From contig JAVYIG010007206.1 of the NCBI GenBank assembly GCA_035222895.1, forward strand, positions 1 to 64,000: a stretch of DNA of 64,000 nucleotides. Direction: 5' to 3'. How positions within the stretch are numbered: position 1 is the stretch's first letter; each line of letters starts with the position of its first letter. Shown piece after piece: positions 27,798 through 42,700 of the stretch. The notes beneath the pieces were generated by a model. The model saw only the letters and a list, made by a program, of their open reading frames with translations, had not been told where the DNA came from and made no database searches. The translations under genes and the position numbers were made by a program. This DNA comes from Strongylocentrotus droebachiensis. Its lineage: Eukaryota; Echinodermata; Echinoidea; Camarodonta; Strongylocentrotidae.

Positions 27798-30700
27798 CAT
27801 TATAGGTGAGAGCAAAAGAAAAAGCAATTGATATGAAAGAGTTATTAATGTTTAAGGATGACTTACATTCACTATCTTATTAACTTCTTCTTTGATTGGT
27901 GAGTGAGTTGTAACTGAAAAGAAAATCAAGCACAATTAAAAAAGAATTGATGTGGAGTATTATCACTATAGGAGAGAATTATTCGGTTTCCGTTGTACAT
28001 GGGAGCACTAAAACTAGAGGCCATAATGGAACACAGGCTAACGAGAGATGATTCAAGAGATGATTTCAAATTATTAAATTATATAATTTTCTCCTAAAAA
28101 ATAAGCAAAAAACAAAAATTCCTTATATAGCCATTTATGACACGTTATTGTACATATGTATATATATAAATAATTCATAACATAGTGTGTGGTAAAAATA
28201 GTCAACTGTGACTGATTGCAAAAACAAATCCATTCAAAGAAAGAAGAAAGAAGAATGCCTTATGTAATCAGACATGTGCATGGTTACCCCTGCACTAAAG
28301 TGGGAATACTGCAACTATCATTAGTCCTGATGACTAATCTTGTGATGACTCTCAGTTATTGCAGCTGAACAGCTGAAATGTCCATGTTCAACTATGCGTT
28401 TCGGTGTATATCGTTTCAAATATAATTCAAGATGCCGTTCCTATGGTAAATAACCATTCTCCGATGATGCGATGATTATCAATAATATAATTGACCTAGA
28501 GTTAAGTGTGGGTTACAATAAGGAACCCGTATGTATCATGCGAAAGGAAATGAGAGTATGATGGTTGCGTAGCTAAAATCAAGGCTCATACTACTGCTCT
28601 TCTCCAATTTGAAATCATTATACAGTGCGTCCCAGAAAAAACGAAACCGAGAAAGATCGATGTCTAAAGTGATGCTTGCATTTCCCTAAATTGATTAAGC
28701 GCATTCATTTTCACTGGCTGCCTGCCGTAGCAACAAACAGAGTTGACAAAAGTCTTTCGTCTTTTTTGTGCATGGCTGATCGTCAACGAAACGGAGTTCA
28801 GTCTTTTGTCAACTATGCTTCTTGCTACGGCAGGCAGCCAGTGAAAACGAATTCGTTTAGTCGAATTATTCAAATGCAAGCATCACTTTAAACAAACAGA
28901 ACTTTGTTATTCCTGGCTCGTCTTTCCTGATTGAGGTGTCATATGAAAGGGCAGAATATTAACTTTCTAGAAATGTGATTTTCTCTTTGAAATTCAGATA
29001 CCGCCCGCCAAATGACCTTTTGGTACCCTCTCTTCAAATTGTTTTTAATGACTTATATATGCATCATATGAGTTGCATCAAATGAAAGAGGAGGATCTAA
29101 GCGTTACGAATATGTGTCATTTATTAATTATAATTGTGATTAGTTATGATAAAACATCGATAATTCTCGGTTTCTTTTTTTCTGGGACGCACTGTATATA
29201 AAAGAAAGCCAGTTTTTATTTCATGAGCCACATCGACAGTGGTACAATAGATTATATGACAAACATATATCCCGATAAAGCATGTAGGGGCTAGGACAAA
29301 ACATATATCAAAACTTGATTAAAGTGAGGTTCCTTAAATCCATATCTTTTTAGTTTTAGGGACACAGTGGACAAAAGCATTAGACTTTCTACAGGTACTT
29401 TCAGAACCCGAGCTTCAAGATGATGACGTGGATCCTACTCAAATGATTGGTTGAAAGCGTACACGTGACCAGGCATTTATTTTGCCTTACGCGTAATTTG
29501 GATAATGACCGGTCATTATCCAATTCTAATGACCGGTCATTAGTAAAATCATGTTACACAACATAATTTTATAAAACAAATAAAATATAATCTTATAAAA
29601 CAAATAAAACACAGTATTTTGTTCGGGCATTAGTAAAATTACCTACATTCGGTACGTGTTAGACTGTTCCAAAGGTAACTGTGTTAGGGTAATTCTTATT
29701 AATGCCCGCACTGCTGTGTATTATTTGTATATTATGCAAATGTTATGTAGTCTAGTGGTATTACACTTGCATTCAAATGTTAACTCTTTAAAATGTAGAT
29801 AGTTATATCGTTATCCACAGAACTCACAAAATCAAACTGTCTTCATAGTTGATTATGTAAACGTATGCACATTGGTATGAATTTAGCTGTCACTAGGGCT
29901 TACATTGGTATTGATATTCTATCTCTATAGTCGTTTAACAAAAATAATAAATTGCAAATAATGATAATACATAAGATTTGTATTGCGCCAAATCCACTTG
30001 ACAGTCAAATGCTCAAGGCGCAGCTTGTGCAAAGATGAAATACATGATAAATATATACAAAAGTGCATTAGGAAAGGTACAGACATGAAAGGTGATGGTA
30101 TTACAAAAAATAATTATAAGCTAAATTAAGCAATTATTTCTTAAGATTGTTTTTTAACACTTCACCAGAACTGCTATTTGTAATCCATTGAGGGAGAGTA
30201 TTCCATAATGAAGGCCCAGCATGAGCAAAGGTTTGCTCCCCCACTTTGCAATCGTATTCATGATTGAAGTAACGAGTAATATACCATTCTTGTAATGAAA
30301 TCAAATGTAATACATACATTTACGTCTCTATGAGGTGTCTCAATACAAATATTTTATTCACCAGTAATGGATAATTGTATTTAATAGTCAGAATGCAAAA
30401 TGCATTTATTACGTGTAATTAGGTATGACAAGCCATAAAATTTGTCCTACACAGCAACAAATAATGTATGCGGTTCGCATTCTGCCTATTGAAATACAAT
30501 AATTCGTAACAGATGAATGAAATAATTTGCATCAAGGCAGTTCACAAAGACGACTGCATTAGATTTGGTTACATAATGAAAATTGTATTTTTGCGCACGA
30601 TGGCACTTAATACAATCATATGTGTTTAAAAAACGCATTAATGCTCTCGTCAACCTACTTTAAAAGATGAGAGTTGCTGCTACCTTGTTAGGCGTTCAAC

Positions 30701-33700
30701 AAAAAGGGATAGAGCAACGTCGATCTGGCGCTGCCCAGTTGCTGCCGGGCTCACGATCAATTGGGCAAAAAGAATTTTCATTTCGGTTTAATAAAATTTG
30801 GAGTGGACTAAAAGATTATTATTATTATTATCATCATCATCAAAGCTGATTGCATTGGAACCGTCATGTAAACCTTTCGACAACCAATAATGGAAACTAG
30901 CCCGATAGAATGTTGTCTCGCCATTCGTCCCTTTCTACGAAGGTATGCTGTACCCAGGTGCACAGAATTTCATTCTCTAGTTAGCATCTTCCTTGTGTGG
31001 CACCAGCTTGCTAGGTGCTGAGTAAAGCTTTATGAATAGCAATTGTTGGCAACATAGTAGATGGCATCTCGACATAAAAGTGCTATCTAAAATTAACTTT
31101 TAAACTATGTACTTACTAAACCCGCGCTTTGTCCATTAGAGAGCACACAATGTCTAGTTCCAACTACAACTGTGGTGAGTTGCCTACTCCATAGTTGGTA
31201 CGTAGGTATTTTAGTGGGCTACTAAAATTTTGGTTTTATGCAAATAGCCCTGACATTTTACAAGCTATTTACAAGTAGTCTTTCGTTTAACGCTTACCTA
31301 AAGAGCTGATAGTTGTAGATATCGGAGATAGAGTAGATGAGATCCCTTGAGTAGTGTCTTCCTGTGTTGTTGGGCCTTGAGTACAATCCAAGGGGGTAAA
31401 TGAATCATATTGACAATCGACTAAATAAACGAATTCGTAAAGTAAAGCACGTGATTACAAATGGTAGTTGGAAAGGCTCGATTCTGTTAAACAGTAAAGA
31501 TGGTATTCTTCAAATATTATTTGAGTTCGAACACGCAAAATTAAAAAAAAATTCCCATGCTATTGGTTAAATATATTATACGTTTGAAAGAATATCAATT
31601 AAGAAGTAAACAAAAAAATTATAATTTGAAAGAACTAGCTACAAATGATTTTGATGATATATCTAGTTTCAAGACGAAACATTATTATTTACCCCTCCTG
31701 AAACAAAAACTTCAAAAACCAAATATTACACGTTACTGGGAATATTACTTGAATTTACCCTTTTCTTTTAATTGGCAGAAAGTATTCAATTTTAAATTTC
31801 AACAAATAGGAAATAATAGGATAAAGCAAGTTAATTTTAAAGTATTGCATAATATATTTCCATCAAAACATAAATTATGCAAATGGCGTATAATGGAAAA
31901 TGACTAGTGTGATACATGTAAAGAAACAGAAACTACTTCTCATGTCTTGTTAAAATGTAACAAGGTTAGGGTTTTGGGGGAAATTATTGAAAACTTATAT
32001 TTTGACTACTTTCATGAACAAATAAATATTAATGCAAAAGCATTAGTTATAGGTTATGTTATTGAAAAGAAGGAAAACTGTGTGATAAACTTCAGGTTAA
32101 TTTTAGGAGAATACATAATAAACATAATGCATATCCAACTTCGGTGTGATGGTAAAGAGTACAATAGTAAAAGTCTGTTCATTAATTTCAAATAAGAACT
32201 TCGATATTATATAGCAAATAAATATAAAAAATGATTGATGAAACACAAAGAATTTTTCCCGGAAATTTTAAGGCTATAACTATTTATTTAATTACTTTTG
32301 TCTTTTTGTATTATGTTAAAATGTAAATTGATGTCAATATATATGAAATGTGAAATATGTGAAATAAAACACCTCGGTAAGAGGCAAAGAAAAAAAATCA
32401 TCAAAGCTGATGGTATTCGAACCGTCATGTGAAACTTTCGACAACCAATAATGGAAACTAGCCCGATAGAATGTTGTCTCGCCATTCGTCCCTTTCTACG
32501 AAGGTATGCTGTACCCAGGCGCACAGAATTTCATTCTCTAGTTGGCATCTCCCTTGTGTGGTACCAGCTTGCTAGGTTCTGAGTAAAGCTTTATGAATAG
32601 CCAATGTTGGCAACATAGTAGATGGCATCTCGACATAAAAGACTGTCAGTGCTATGTAATATGAACTTTTAAACTATGTACTTACTTAACCCACGCTTTC
32701 TCCCTTAGAGAGCACACAATGTCTAGTTTCCATCTACAACTGTGGTGAGTTGCCTACTCCATAGTTGGTACGTAGGGATTTTAGTGGGCTACTATAATTT
32801 TGGTTTTATGCAAATAGCCCTGACATTTTACAAGCTATTTACAAGTGATTTTGTTTTGAACGTTTACCTAAAGAGTTGATAGTTGTAGATATCGGAGATA
32901 GAGTAGATAAGATCCCTTGAGTAGTGTCTTCCTGTGATGTTTGGTCTTCAGTACAATCCAAGGAGGAAAACGAATCATATTGACAATCGACTATTAAACG
33001 AATTCGTAAAGTAAAGCACGTGATTACAAATGGTAGTTGGAAAGGCTCGATTCTGTTAAACAGTAAAGATGGTATTTATCAAATATTATTTGAGTTCGAA
33101 CACGCAAAATTAAAAAAATGTTCCCATGCTATTGGTTAAATAAATTATACATTTGAAAGAATATCAATTAAGTAGTAAACAAAACAATTATAATTTGAAA
33201 GAAGTAGCTACAAAAGATTTTGTTGATATATCTAGTTTTAAGACGAAACATTATTATTTACCCCTCCTGAAACATACACTTCAAAAACCAAATATTACAC
33301 GTTACTGGGAATATTACTTGAATTAACCCATTTCTTTTAATTGGCAGAAAGTATTCAATTTTAAATTTCAACAAATAGGAAATAATAGGATAAAGCAAGT
33401 TAATTTTAAAGTATTGCATAATACATTTCCATCATAACATAAATTATGCAGATGGCGTATAATGGACAATGACTAGCGTGATACATGTAAAGAAACAGAA
33501 ACTACTTCTCATGTCTTGTTAAAATGTAACAAGGTTAGGGTTTTGGGGGAAATTATTGAAAACTTATATTTTAACTACTTTCATGAACAAATAAATATTA
33601 ATGCAAAAGCATTAGTTATAGGTTATGTTATTGAAAAGAAGGAAAACTTTGTGATAAACTTCATGTTAATTTTAGGAGAATACATAATAAACATAATGCA

Positions 33701-36700
33701 TATCCAACTTCGGTGTGATGGTAAAGAGTACAATAGTAAAAGTCTGTTCATTAATTTCAAATTAGAACTACGATATTATATAGCAAATAAACTAAGTTTT
33801 TTATTGACGAAACACAAAGAAATTTTTCGAGAACTGTTAAGGCTATAACTATTTATTTAATTTCTTTTGTCTTTTGGTATTATGTTAAAATTTAAATTGA
33901 TGTCAATATATATGAAATGTGAAATATGTGAAATAAAACACCTCGGTAAGAGGACAAGGACAAAAAATCACCAAAGCTCATGGTATTGGAACCGTCATGT
34001 GAACCTTTCGACAACCAATAATGGAAACTAGCCCGATAGAATGTTGTCTCGCCATTCGTCCCTTTATATGAAGGTATGCCGTACCGAAGAGTACAGAATT
34101 TCATTCTCTAGTTGGCATCTCTCTTGTGTGGCACCAGCTTGCAAGGTTCTGAGTAAAGCTTTTCAATAGCAATTGTTGGCAACATAATAGATGGCATCTC
34201 GACATAAAAGACTGCCAGTGCTATGTAAAATTAACTTTTAAACTATGTTCTAAATTAACCCGCGCTTTCTCTATTAGAGAGCACACAATGTCTAGTTCCC
34301 AACTACAACTGTGGTGAGTTGCCTGCTCCATAGTTGGTACGTAGGGATTTTAGTGGGCTACTATAATTTTGGTTTTATGCAAATAGCCCTGACATTTTAA
34401 AAGCCATTTACAAGTAATCTTTTGTGTAACGCTTACCTAAAGAGCTGATAGTTGTAGAAACCGTAGATAGAGTCGATGAGATCCCTTGAGTAGAGTCTTC
34501 CTGTGATGTTTGGCCTTGAGTACAAATACAAGGAGGTAAATGAATCATATTGACAATCGACTAAATAAACGAATTCGTAAAGTAAAACACGTGATTACAA
34601 ATAGTAGTTGGAAAGGCTCGATTCTGTTAAACAGTAAAGATGGTATTCATCAAATATTATTTGAGTTCGAACACGCAAAATTAAAAAAATGTTCCCATGC
34701 TATTGGTTAAATGAATTATACATTTGAAAGAATATCAATTAAGTAGTAAACAAAACAATTATAATTTGAAAGAAGTAGCTACAAAAGATTTTGTTGATAT
34801 ATCTAGTTTTAAGACGAAACATTATTATTTACCCCTCCTGAAACAAACACTTCAAAAACCAAATATTACACGTTACTGGGAATATTACTTGAATTAACCC
34901 TTTTCTTTTAATTGGCAGAAAGTATTCAATTTTAAATTTCAACAAATAGGAAATAATAGGATAAAGCAAGTTAATTTTAAAGTATTGCATAATACATTTC
35001 CATCATAACATAAATTATGCAGATGGCGTATAATGGAAAATGACTAGTGTGATACATGTAAAGAAACAGAAACTACTTCTCATGTCTTGTTAAAATGTAA
35101 CAAGGTTAGGGTTTTGGGGGAAATTATTGAAAACTTATATTTTAACTACTTTCATGAACAAATAAATATTAATGCAAAAGCATTAGTTATAGGTTATGTT
35201 ATTGAAAAGAAGGAAAACTTTGTGATAAACTTCATGTTAATTTTAGGAGAATACATAATAAACATAATGCATATCCAACTTCGGTGTGATGGTAAAGAGT
35301 ACAATAGTAAAAGTCTGTTCATTAATTTCAAATTAGAACTCTGATATTATATAGCAAATAAACTAAGTTTTTTAATTGACGAAACACAAAGAAATTTTTC
35401 GAGAACTGTTAAGGCTATAACTATTTATTTAATTACTTTTGTCTTTTGGTATTATGTTAAAATGTAAATTGATGTCAATATATATGAAATGTGAAATATG
35501 TGAAATAAAACACCTCGGTAAGAGGACAAGGACAAAAAATCATCAAAGCTCATGGTATTGGAACCGTCATGTAAACCTTTCGACAACCAATAATGGAAAC
35601 TAGCCCGATAGAATGTTGTCTCGCCATTCGTCCCTTTATATGAAGGTATGCCGTACCGAAGAGTACAGAATTTCATTCTCTAGTTGGCATCTCTCTTGTG
35701 TGGCACCAGCTTGCAAGGTTCTGAGTAAAGCTTTTCAATAGCAATTGTTGGCAACATAATAGATGGCATCTCGACATAAAAGACTGCCAGTGCTATGTAA
35801 AATTAACTGTTAAATTATGTTCTTACTTAACCCGCGCTTTTTCCATTAGAGAGCACACAATGTCCTGTTCCCAACTACAACTGTGGTGAGTTGCCTACTC
35901 CATAGTTGGTACGTAGGGATTTTAGTGGGCTACTATAATTTTTGGTTTTATGCAAATAGCCCTGACATTTTAAAAGCTATTTACAAGTAATCTTTTGTGT
36001 AACGCTTACCTAAAGAGCTGATAATTGTAGATACCGGAGATAGAGTAGATGAGATCCCTTGAGTAGTGTCTTCCTGTGTTGTTGGGCCTTGAGTACAATC
36101 CAAGGAGGAAAATGAATCATATTGACAATCGACTAAATAAATGAATTCGTAAAGTAAAACACGTGATTACAAATGGTAGTTGGAAAGGCTCGATTCTGTT
36201 AAACAGTAAAGATGGTATTCATCAAATATTATTTGAGTTCGAACACGCAAAATTAAAAAAATGTTCCCATGCTATCGGTTAAATGAATTATACATTTGAA
36301 AGAATATCAATTAAGTAGTAAACAAAAAATCTACAATTTGATAGAAGTATCTACAAAAGATTTTGTTGATATATCTAGTTTCAAGACGAAACATTATTAT
36401 TTATCCCTCCTGAAACAAAAACTTCAAACACCAAATATTACACGTTACTGGGAATATTACTTGAATTTACCTTTTTCTTGTAATTGGCAGAAAGTATTCA
36501 ATTTTAGATTTCAACAATTAGGAAATAATAGGATAAAGCAAGTTAATTTTAAAGTATTGCATAATACATTTCCATCATAACATAAATTATGCAGATGGCG
36601 TATAATGGAAAATGACTAGTGTGATACATGTAAAGAAACAGAAACTACTTCTCATGTCTTGTTAAAATGTAACAAGGTAAGGGTTTTTTGAAAAATTATT

Positions 36701-39700
36701 GAAAACTTATAATATAGTTACTTTCCTGTACAAATAAATATCAATGAAAAAGCATTAGTTATAGGTTATGTTACTGAAAAGAAGGACAAATTTGTGATAA
36801 ACTTCATGTTAATTTTAGGAGAATACATAATAAACATAATGTATATCCAACTTCGGTGTGATGGTAAAGAGTACAATAGTAAAACATGATAAACTTCATG
36901 TTAATTTTAGGAGAATACACAACAAACATAATGTATATCCAACTTTGGTGTGATGGTAAAGAGTACAATAGTAAAAGTCTGTTCATTAATTTCAATTTAG
37001 AACTACGATATTATATAGCAAATAAACAAAGTTTTTTATTTACGAAACACAAAGAAATTTTTTGAGAACTGTTAAGGCTATGTAAACCTTTCGACAACCA
37101 ATAATGGAAACTAGCCCGATAGAATGTTGTCTCGCCATTCGTCCCTTTATATGAAGGTATGCCGTACCGAAGAGTACAGAATTTCATTCTCTAGTTGGCA
37201 TCTCTCTTGTGTGGCACCAGCTTGCAAGGTTCTGAGTAAAGCTTTTCAATAGCAATTGTTGGCAACATAATAGATGGCATCTCGACATAAAAGACTGCCA
37301 GTGCTATGTAAAATTAACTTTTAAACTATGTTCTAAATTAACCCGCGCTTTCTCCATTAGAGAGCACACAATGTCTAGTTCCCAACTACAACTGTGGTGA
37401 GTTGCCTGCTCCATAGTTGGTACGTAGGGATTTTAGTGGGCTACTATAATTTTGGGTTCATGCAAATAGCCCTGACATTTTAAAAGCCATTTACAAGTAA
37501 TCTTTTGTGTAACGCTTACCTAAAGAGCTGATAGTTGTAGAAACCGTAGATAGAGTCGATGAGATCCATTGAGTAGAGTCTTCCTGTGATGTTTGGCCTT
37601 GAGTACAATTACAAGGAGGTAAATGAATCATATTGACAATCGACTAAATAAACGAATTCGTAAAGTAAAACACGTGATTACAAATAGTAGTTGGAAAGGC
37701 TCGATTCTGTTAAACAGTAAAGATGGTATTCATCAAATATTATTTGAGTTCGAACACGCAAAATTAAAAAAATGTTCCCATGCTATTGGTTAAATAAATT
37801 ATACATTTGAAAGACTATCAGTTAAGTAGTAAACAAAACAATTATAATTTGAAAGAAGTAGCTACAAAAGATTTTGTTGATATATCTAGTTTTAAGACGA
37901 AACATTATTATTTACCCCTCCTGAAACAAACACTTCAAAAACCAAATATTACACGTTACTGGGAATATTACTTGAATTAACCCTTTTCTTTTAATTGGCA
38001 GAAAGTATTCAATTTTAAATTTCAACAAATAGGAAATAATAGGATAAAGCAAGTTAATTTTAAAGTATTGCATAATACATTTCCATCATAACATAAATTA
38101 TGCAGATGGCGTATAATGGAAAATGACTAGTGTGATACATGTAAAGAAACAGAAACTACTTCTCATGTCTTGTTAACATGTAACAAGGTTAGGGTTTTGG
38201 GGGAAATTATTGAAAACTTATATTTTAACTACTTTCATGAACAAATAAATATTAATGCAAAAGCATTAGTTATAGGTTATGTTATTGAAAAGAAGGAAAA
38301 CTTTGTGATAAACTTCATGTTAACAACAAACATATTGTATATCCAACTTCGGTGTGATGGTAAAGAGTACAATAGTAAAAGTCTGTTCATTAATTTCAAT
38401 TTAGAACTACGATATTATATAGCAAATAAACAAAGTTTTTTATTTACGAAACACAAAGAAAGTTAAGGCTATAACTATTTATTTAATTACTTTTGCCTTT
38501 TTGTATTATGTTAATACGTAAATCGATGTCAATATATATGAAATGTGAAATATGTGAAATAAAACACCTCGGTAAGAGGCCAAGAAAAAAATCATCAAAG
38601 CTGATGGTATTGGAACCGTCATGTGAAACTTTTCGACAACGTATGATGGGAATTAGCCTGATCGTATGTTGTCTCGCGATTCGTCCCTTTCTACGAAGGT
38701 ATGTTGTACCCAGGCGCACAGAATTTCATTCTCTAGTTGGCATCTCTCTTGTGTGGTACCAGCCTGCTAGGTTCTGAGTAAAACTTTATGAATAGCAATT
38801 TTTGGCAACATAGTAGATGGCATCTCGACATAAAAGACTGTCAGTGCTATGTAATATGAACTTTTAAACCATGTACTTACTTAACCCGCGCTTTCTCCAT
38901 TAGAGAGCACACAATGTCTAGTTCCAAACCGAAACTGTGGTGAGTTGCCTACTCCATAATTGGTACGTAGGGATTTTAGTGGGGTACTATCATTTTGGTT
39001 TTATGCAAATAGCCCTGACATTTTAAAAGCTATTTACAAGTAATCTTTTGTTTAACGCTTACCTAAAGAGCTGATAGTTGTAGATATCGGAGATAGAGTA
39101 GATGAGATCCCTTGAGTAGTGTCTTCCTGTGTTGTTTGGCCTTCAGTACAACCCAAGGAGGCAAATGATTCATAATCTTGACATTCTATGTCAACTATGA
39201 AAACGAGAGGGAGAGATTAAAATAGGAATGAAAAGTTTTCTTTTAAAAATTAACAATCTGAGCAGAGAGATAGTAGAATGCAGACAATTAATAAATATTT
39301 TCAAAAGAAGTTCCACAGTTATAAATGCATGCATATCACACCATTATGTTGGTAGCTTTGCTAGGTGTAAAAATGTCAGAGGTAAAAATGTCAGAGGTAA
39401 AAATGTCAGAGGTAAAATTGTCAGAGGTAAAAATGTCAGAGGAGCCTTGAAAATTACCCATTTACCGGACATTTTGGGAACACGCATGGTATCCCTCCGT
39501 TCACGGAGTGGGGGGGGGGGGGGGGGCGGGTTCACTTGATTCTAAATCCAAGGACTTAGGGGGTTCGAATCCAAGCCCGGCACTACAGTCACTGTTAGGG
39601 TTTCAGTCTATAATGCGATATTCCGATGACCGGGTTAATAATAATATCTGTAATGCGCTTAGAGGCGAGTTGACGTCGATGTATTAAGCGCTATATAAAC

Positions 39701-42700
39701 CTCGAATGTTGATATTATAATTATAATGAATAGGCACTATGAACATGACGGACAAAGAAAGAGGACAAAATATACAGTTCCTCATTCTACCCTCAACAAT
39801 TGCTGTGGTAGATAAAGGAACATCCCTTCACTGCTATTATGTAAAAATGTGTAGAACAAGCGTCACATGCATATCCACTTGTTCTACTTATTTTACATAA
39901 TAGCAGTGAAGGGATGTTCCTTTGTCTACCACAGCAATTGTTGAGGGTAGAATGAGGAACTGTATATTTTGTCCTCTTTCTTTGTCCGTCATGTTCACTT
40001 GTTCTACTTATTTTACATAATAGCAGTGAAGGGATGTTCCTTTGTCTACCACAGCAATTGTTGAGGGTAGAATGAGGAACTGTATATTTTGTCCTCTTTC
40101 TTTGTCCGTCATGTTCATAGTGAGGACGGTTCACAGTTAGCCAGTGGGCTCGTGTGACGTCACGAGTCAAAGGTCACATGAGATGTACATTTTAACGTTT
40201 ACAATAGCTAGTACCAATTTAATGCTGCTGCTGCCTGATAGCACAACTACAACACTGACGACCTCACACTTGGAGGGTCCCTAAACCTTCAACCGAGTAT
40301 TGGTTTGCTCAGTTGAAATGAGCATCACGTTGTTAGTAACTCACCATCAATACTAAATTTAAAAAACCGAACAAATATCAATCAATAAATATTTCTGCTA
40401 GATTTTCGAACTTTAATACAGTAAATCGCATCTGACTGCAAGGTTGGAATAGAGAGATCTTTTTGTCACGTAACTACATGTGATATAACACCGAGGCTGA
40501 GCCTTGACAGGCGATGGAGTCGGAATCGGTAAAAAAAAGAGTCCACTGTTTTCCTAGACCTTTCACCTAGGCCCGAATTCACAAAAGAGGTTAGTCGACA
40601 AACCTCATTGTGTATGTGCGTCATATGACGCGTTTTGACGCGTTTCAGACCAAGGTTTGTCTGAACCTTGGTCTGAAACGCATCGAAACCTAGGTTTGTC
40701 GACAAACCTCCTTTGTGAATTCGGGCCTTGATGTTCTTAATAGTATTTCCCATTTCATGAAGTCAGAAAATAAATGTACTAGGTGAAAAGTAGAAAGTTC
40801 GTGGGAAAAAAATATAAGCAAAGAAAGATAATTGCCCGAATTCACAAAGGAGGTTTGTCGACAAACCTTGGTTTTCGTACGTCATATGACGCGTTTTACG
40901 CGTTTTTTTACAAACCTGGTTTGTAAAGAACAAAAGGAGGTTTGAGCTCAAACCTTGGTCTGAGCTCAAACCTTGCCTTGTGAATTCGGGCCATTACGTT
41001 TCACTTTACTCCGTGTGCACAACGCGGAGAAATGCGCAGCGGTTGTAACCAATACGAGATATTATGTCTCATTTGAACTTGGACACGTGACGTCATACGA
41101 GCTCGCTAGCTATCCATGGACTGGCTTTATATAGAACCGTAATGTTGTATTTCCCATAGTGATTGACTTGTATCTAAATATGCACGAGCTTGTCATTTAT
41201 GGAAAAGCAAGGCTACCGGTGGTCTGTATCTGCTTGGAACCACACCATGCAGCCATCTGAAAGAGGTTTGCACAAAATAATGTTCATAAACTGCTGTCCG
41301 TCGCACGAGGAAAATGTACTTGCTGAGCAGGGGGTATCGATTACTTTTCACTATCTCATTTGTTAAATATTGACCAAAATAATGAAAGAGCAACAAGGGC
41401 AGCCGAGGATTGCTGACATCTAACTCCTGGGAGGTATTTCACAAAGATCTGAAGTCGAACTTCACTCTCAGTTGGACTTAAACATTATGTAGAGCAATTT
41501 GTTGCCTTAAAATAAAATATTTTCAAACGCAAAAATTGGAGTATTTAAGACTTTTCATAAATTCCACATCAAGAACATTAAATCTCCTGGATAATACAAA
41601 ACATGAATGATTTGAATCAACATTGTATGCCTTTTAAAATAACTTTTACAAAATATTTTCAAAGATGCTAACGGCATTCCATAATAATATTGTTAAGTCC
41701 AACTACAACAAAATCAGATCAAGGCAATGTTTCCTCCAAAAGAAATGTCAATCATGTAGGACATGAAAAATATTAATTTTAAGATATGACCAAATTTTTA
41801 GACCAATACGAGACTTGAAACAAAGGTTATAGGCACAAAAAGTGCAAAATATAAACATGCATGCCAAGTTTCAAGAAGACTGGATTCCAAACGGTATTTA
41901 AATGAGTTAGGGCGATATTCAATATGATAAGACAATGGACCAAGATTAAAATCGGAACTGACATGCGTTTCGGATAAAGGCAATGTTTAATACGAAGTAG
42001 ATTGAATCCGTTTGAGTCACGAGATCATCATCGCGGAACTGCTGGCAACTTTGACGACCATTTAAATAGGTGTTTTAAGACACCTAATAATGACTAATTT
42101 TTCACACCTAAATATCACGGATTCACAGCTTAGATTAGTAATCAGTTTTAACTACGTGATCATCACCAAGAAAGTTATGGTAACTCTGAAACCATTTAAA
42201 AAGGTGTTTTAAGACACTTAATAATTACTAATTTTTCACACCCAAAAGTCACGTATGCCCAGCTTAGATTAATAATCCGTTTGAGTCACGAGATCATCAC
42301 CGCGGAACTTATGGCAACTTTGACAACCATTTAAAAAGGTGTTTTAAAACACTTAAAGCTAACCTCCAGTAGTGGTAAAAAAAAGAAAATTATTTCTCAC
42401 AGAATCAAACGAAACTTACACTGAATGTTCAAGATTACAAATAAATGACATGTGCCAAACAATTTTGGAAGAAAATGTATACTGGCTGAGTAATGAGCAT
42501 AGAAAGACAAGGAATCAAGGTAGTACCAACCCCGACAACATGCGTGTTGTCCCATACATAGCTTTCTGTGTATGTGCTTGTTACTTTACCAAGACTCGGT
42601 CAAATTTATTATGATTTTGATGACTCCAGAACCTTGCAGTGCACACCAATACTTACATGCTACATGATCAACTGTTTCTGATCCTTTCCACACCTTTTCT

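Larger units (their letters stand above)
30832..39190. repeat. Tandem array, ~1.5-kb unit, about 5.4 copies
   Basis: Each unit holds, on the plus strand in order: ATCAAAGCTGATGGTATTGG- and CCTTTCGACAACCAATAATG-type flank; a TAGAGAGCACACAATGTC segment; a stalk exon on the minus strand; and a LINE 3' fragment on the plus strand. Equivalent exon boundaries fall at 31298, 32868, 34437, 36010, 37520 and 39063, giving spacings of 1570, 1569, 1573, 1510 and 1543 bp. Copies are very similar, so the expansion is recent. It enlarges the receptor stalk. Confidence 0.95.

Noticed and set aside
28664..28891. Mirror-image open frames of 71 residues on both strands
   Set aside because: Both come from the internal palindrome of the mariner-like MITE.
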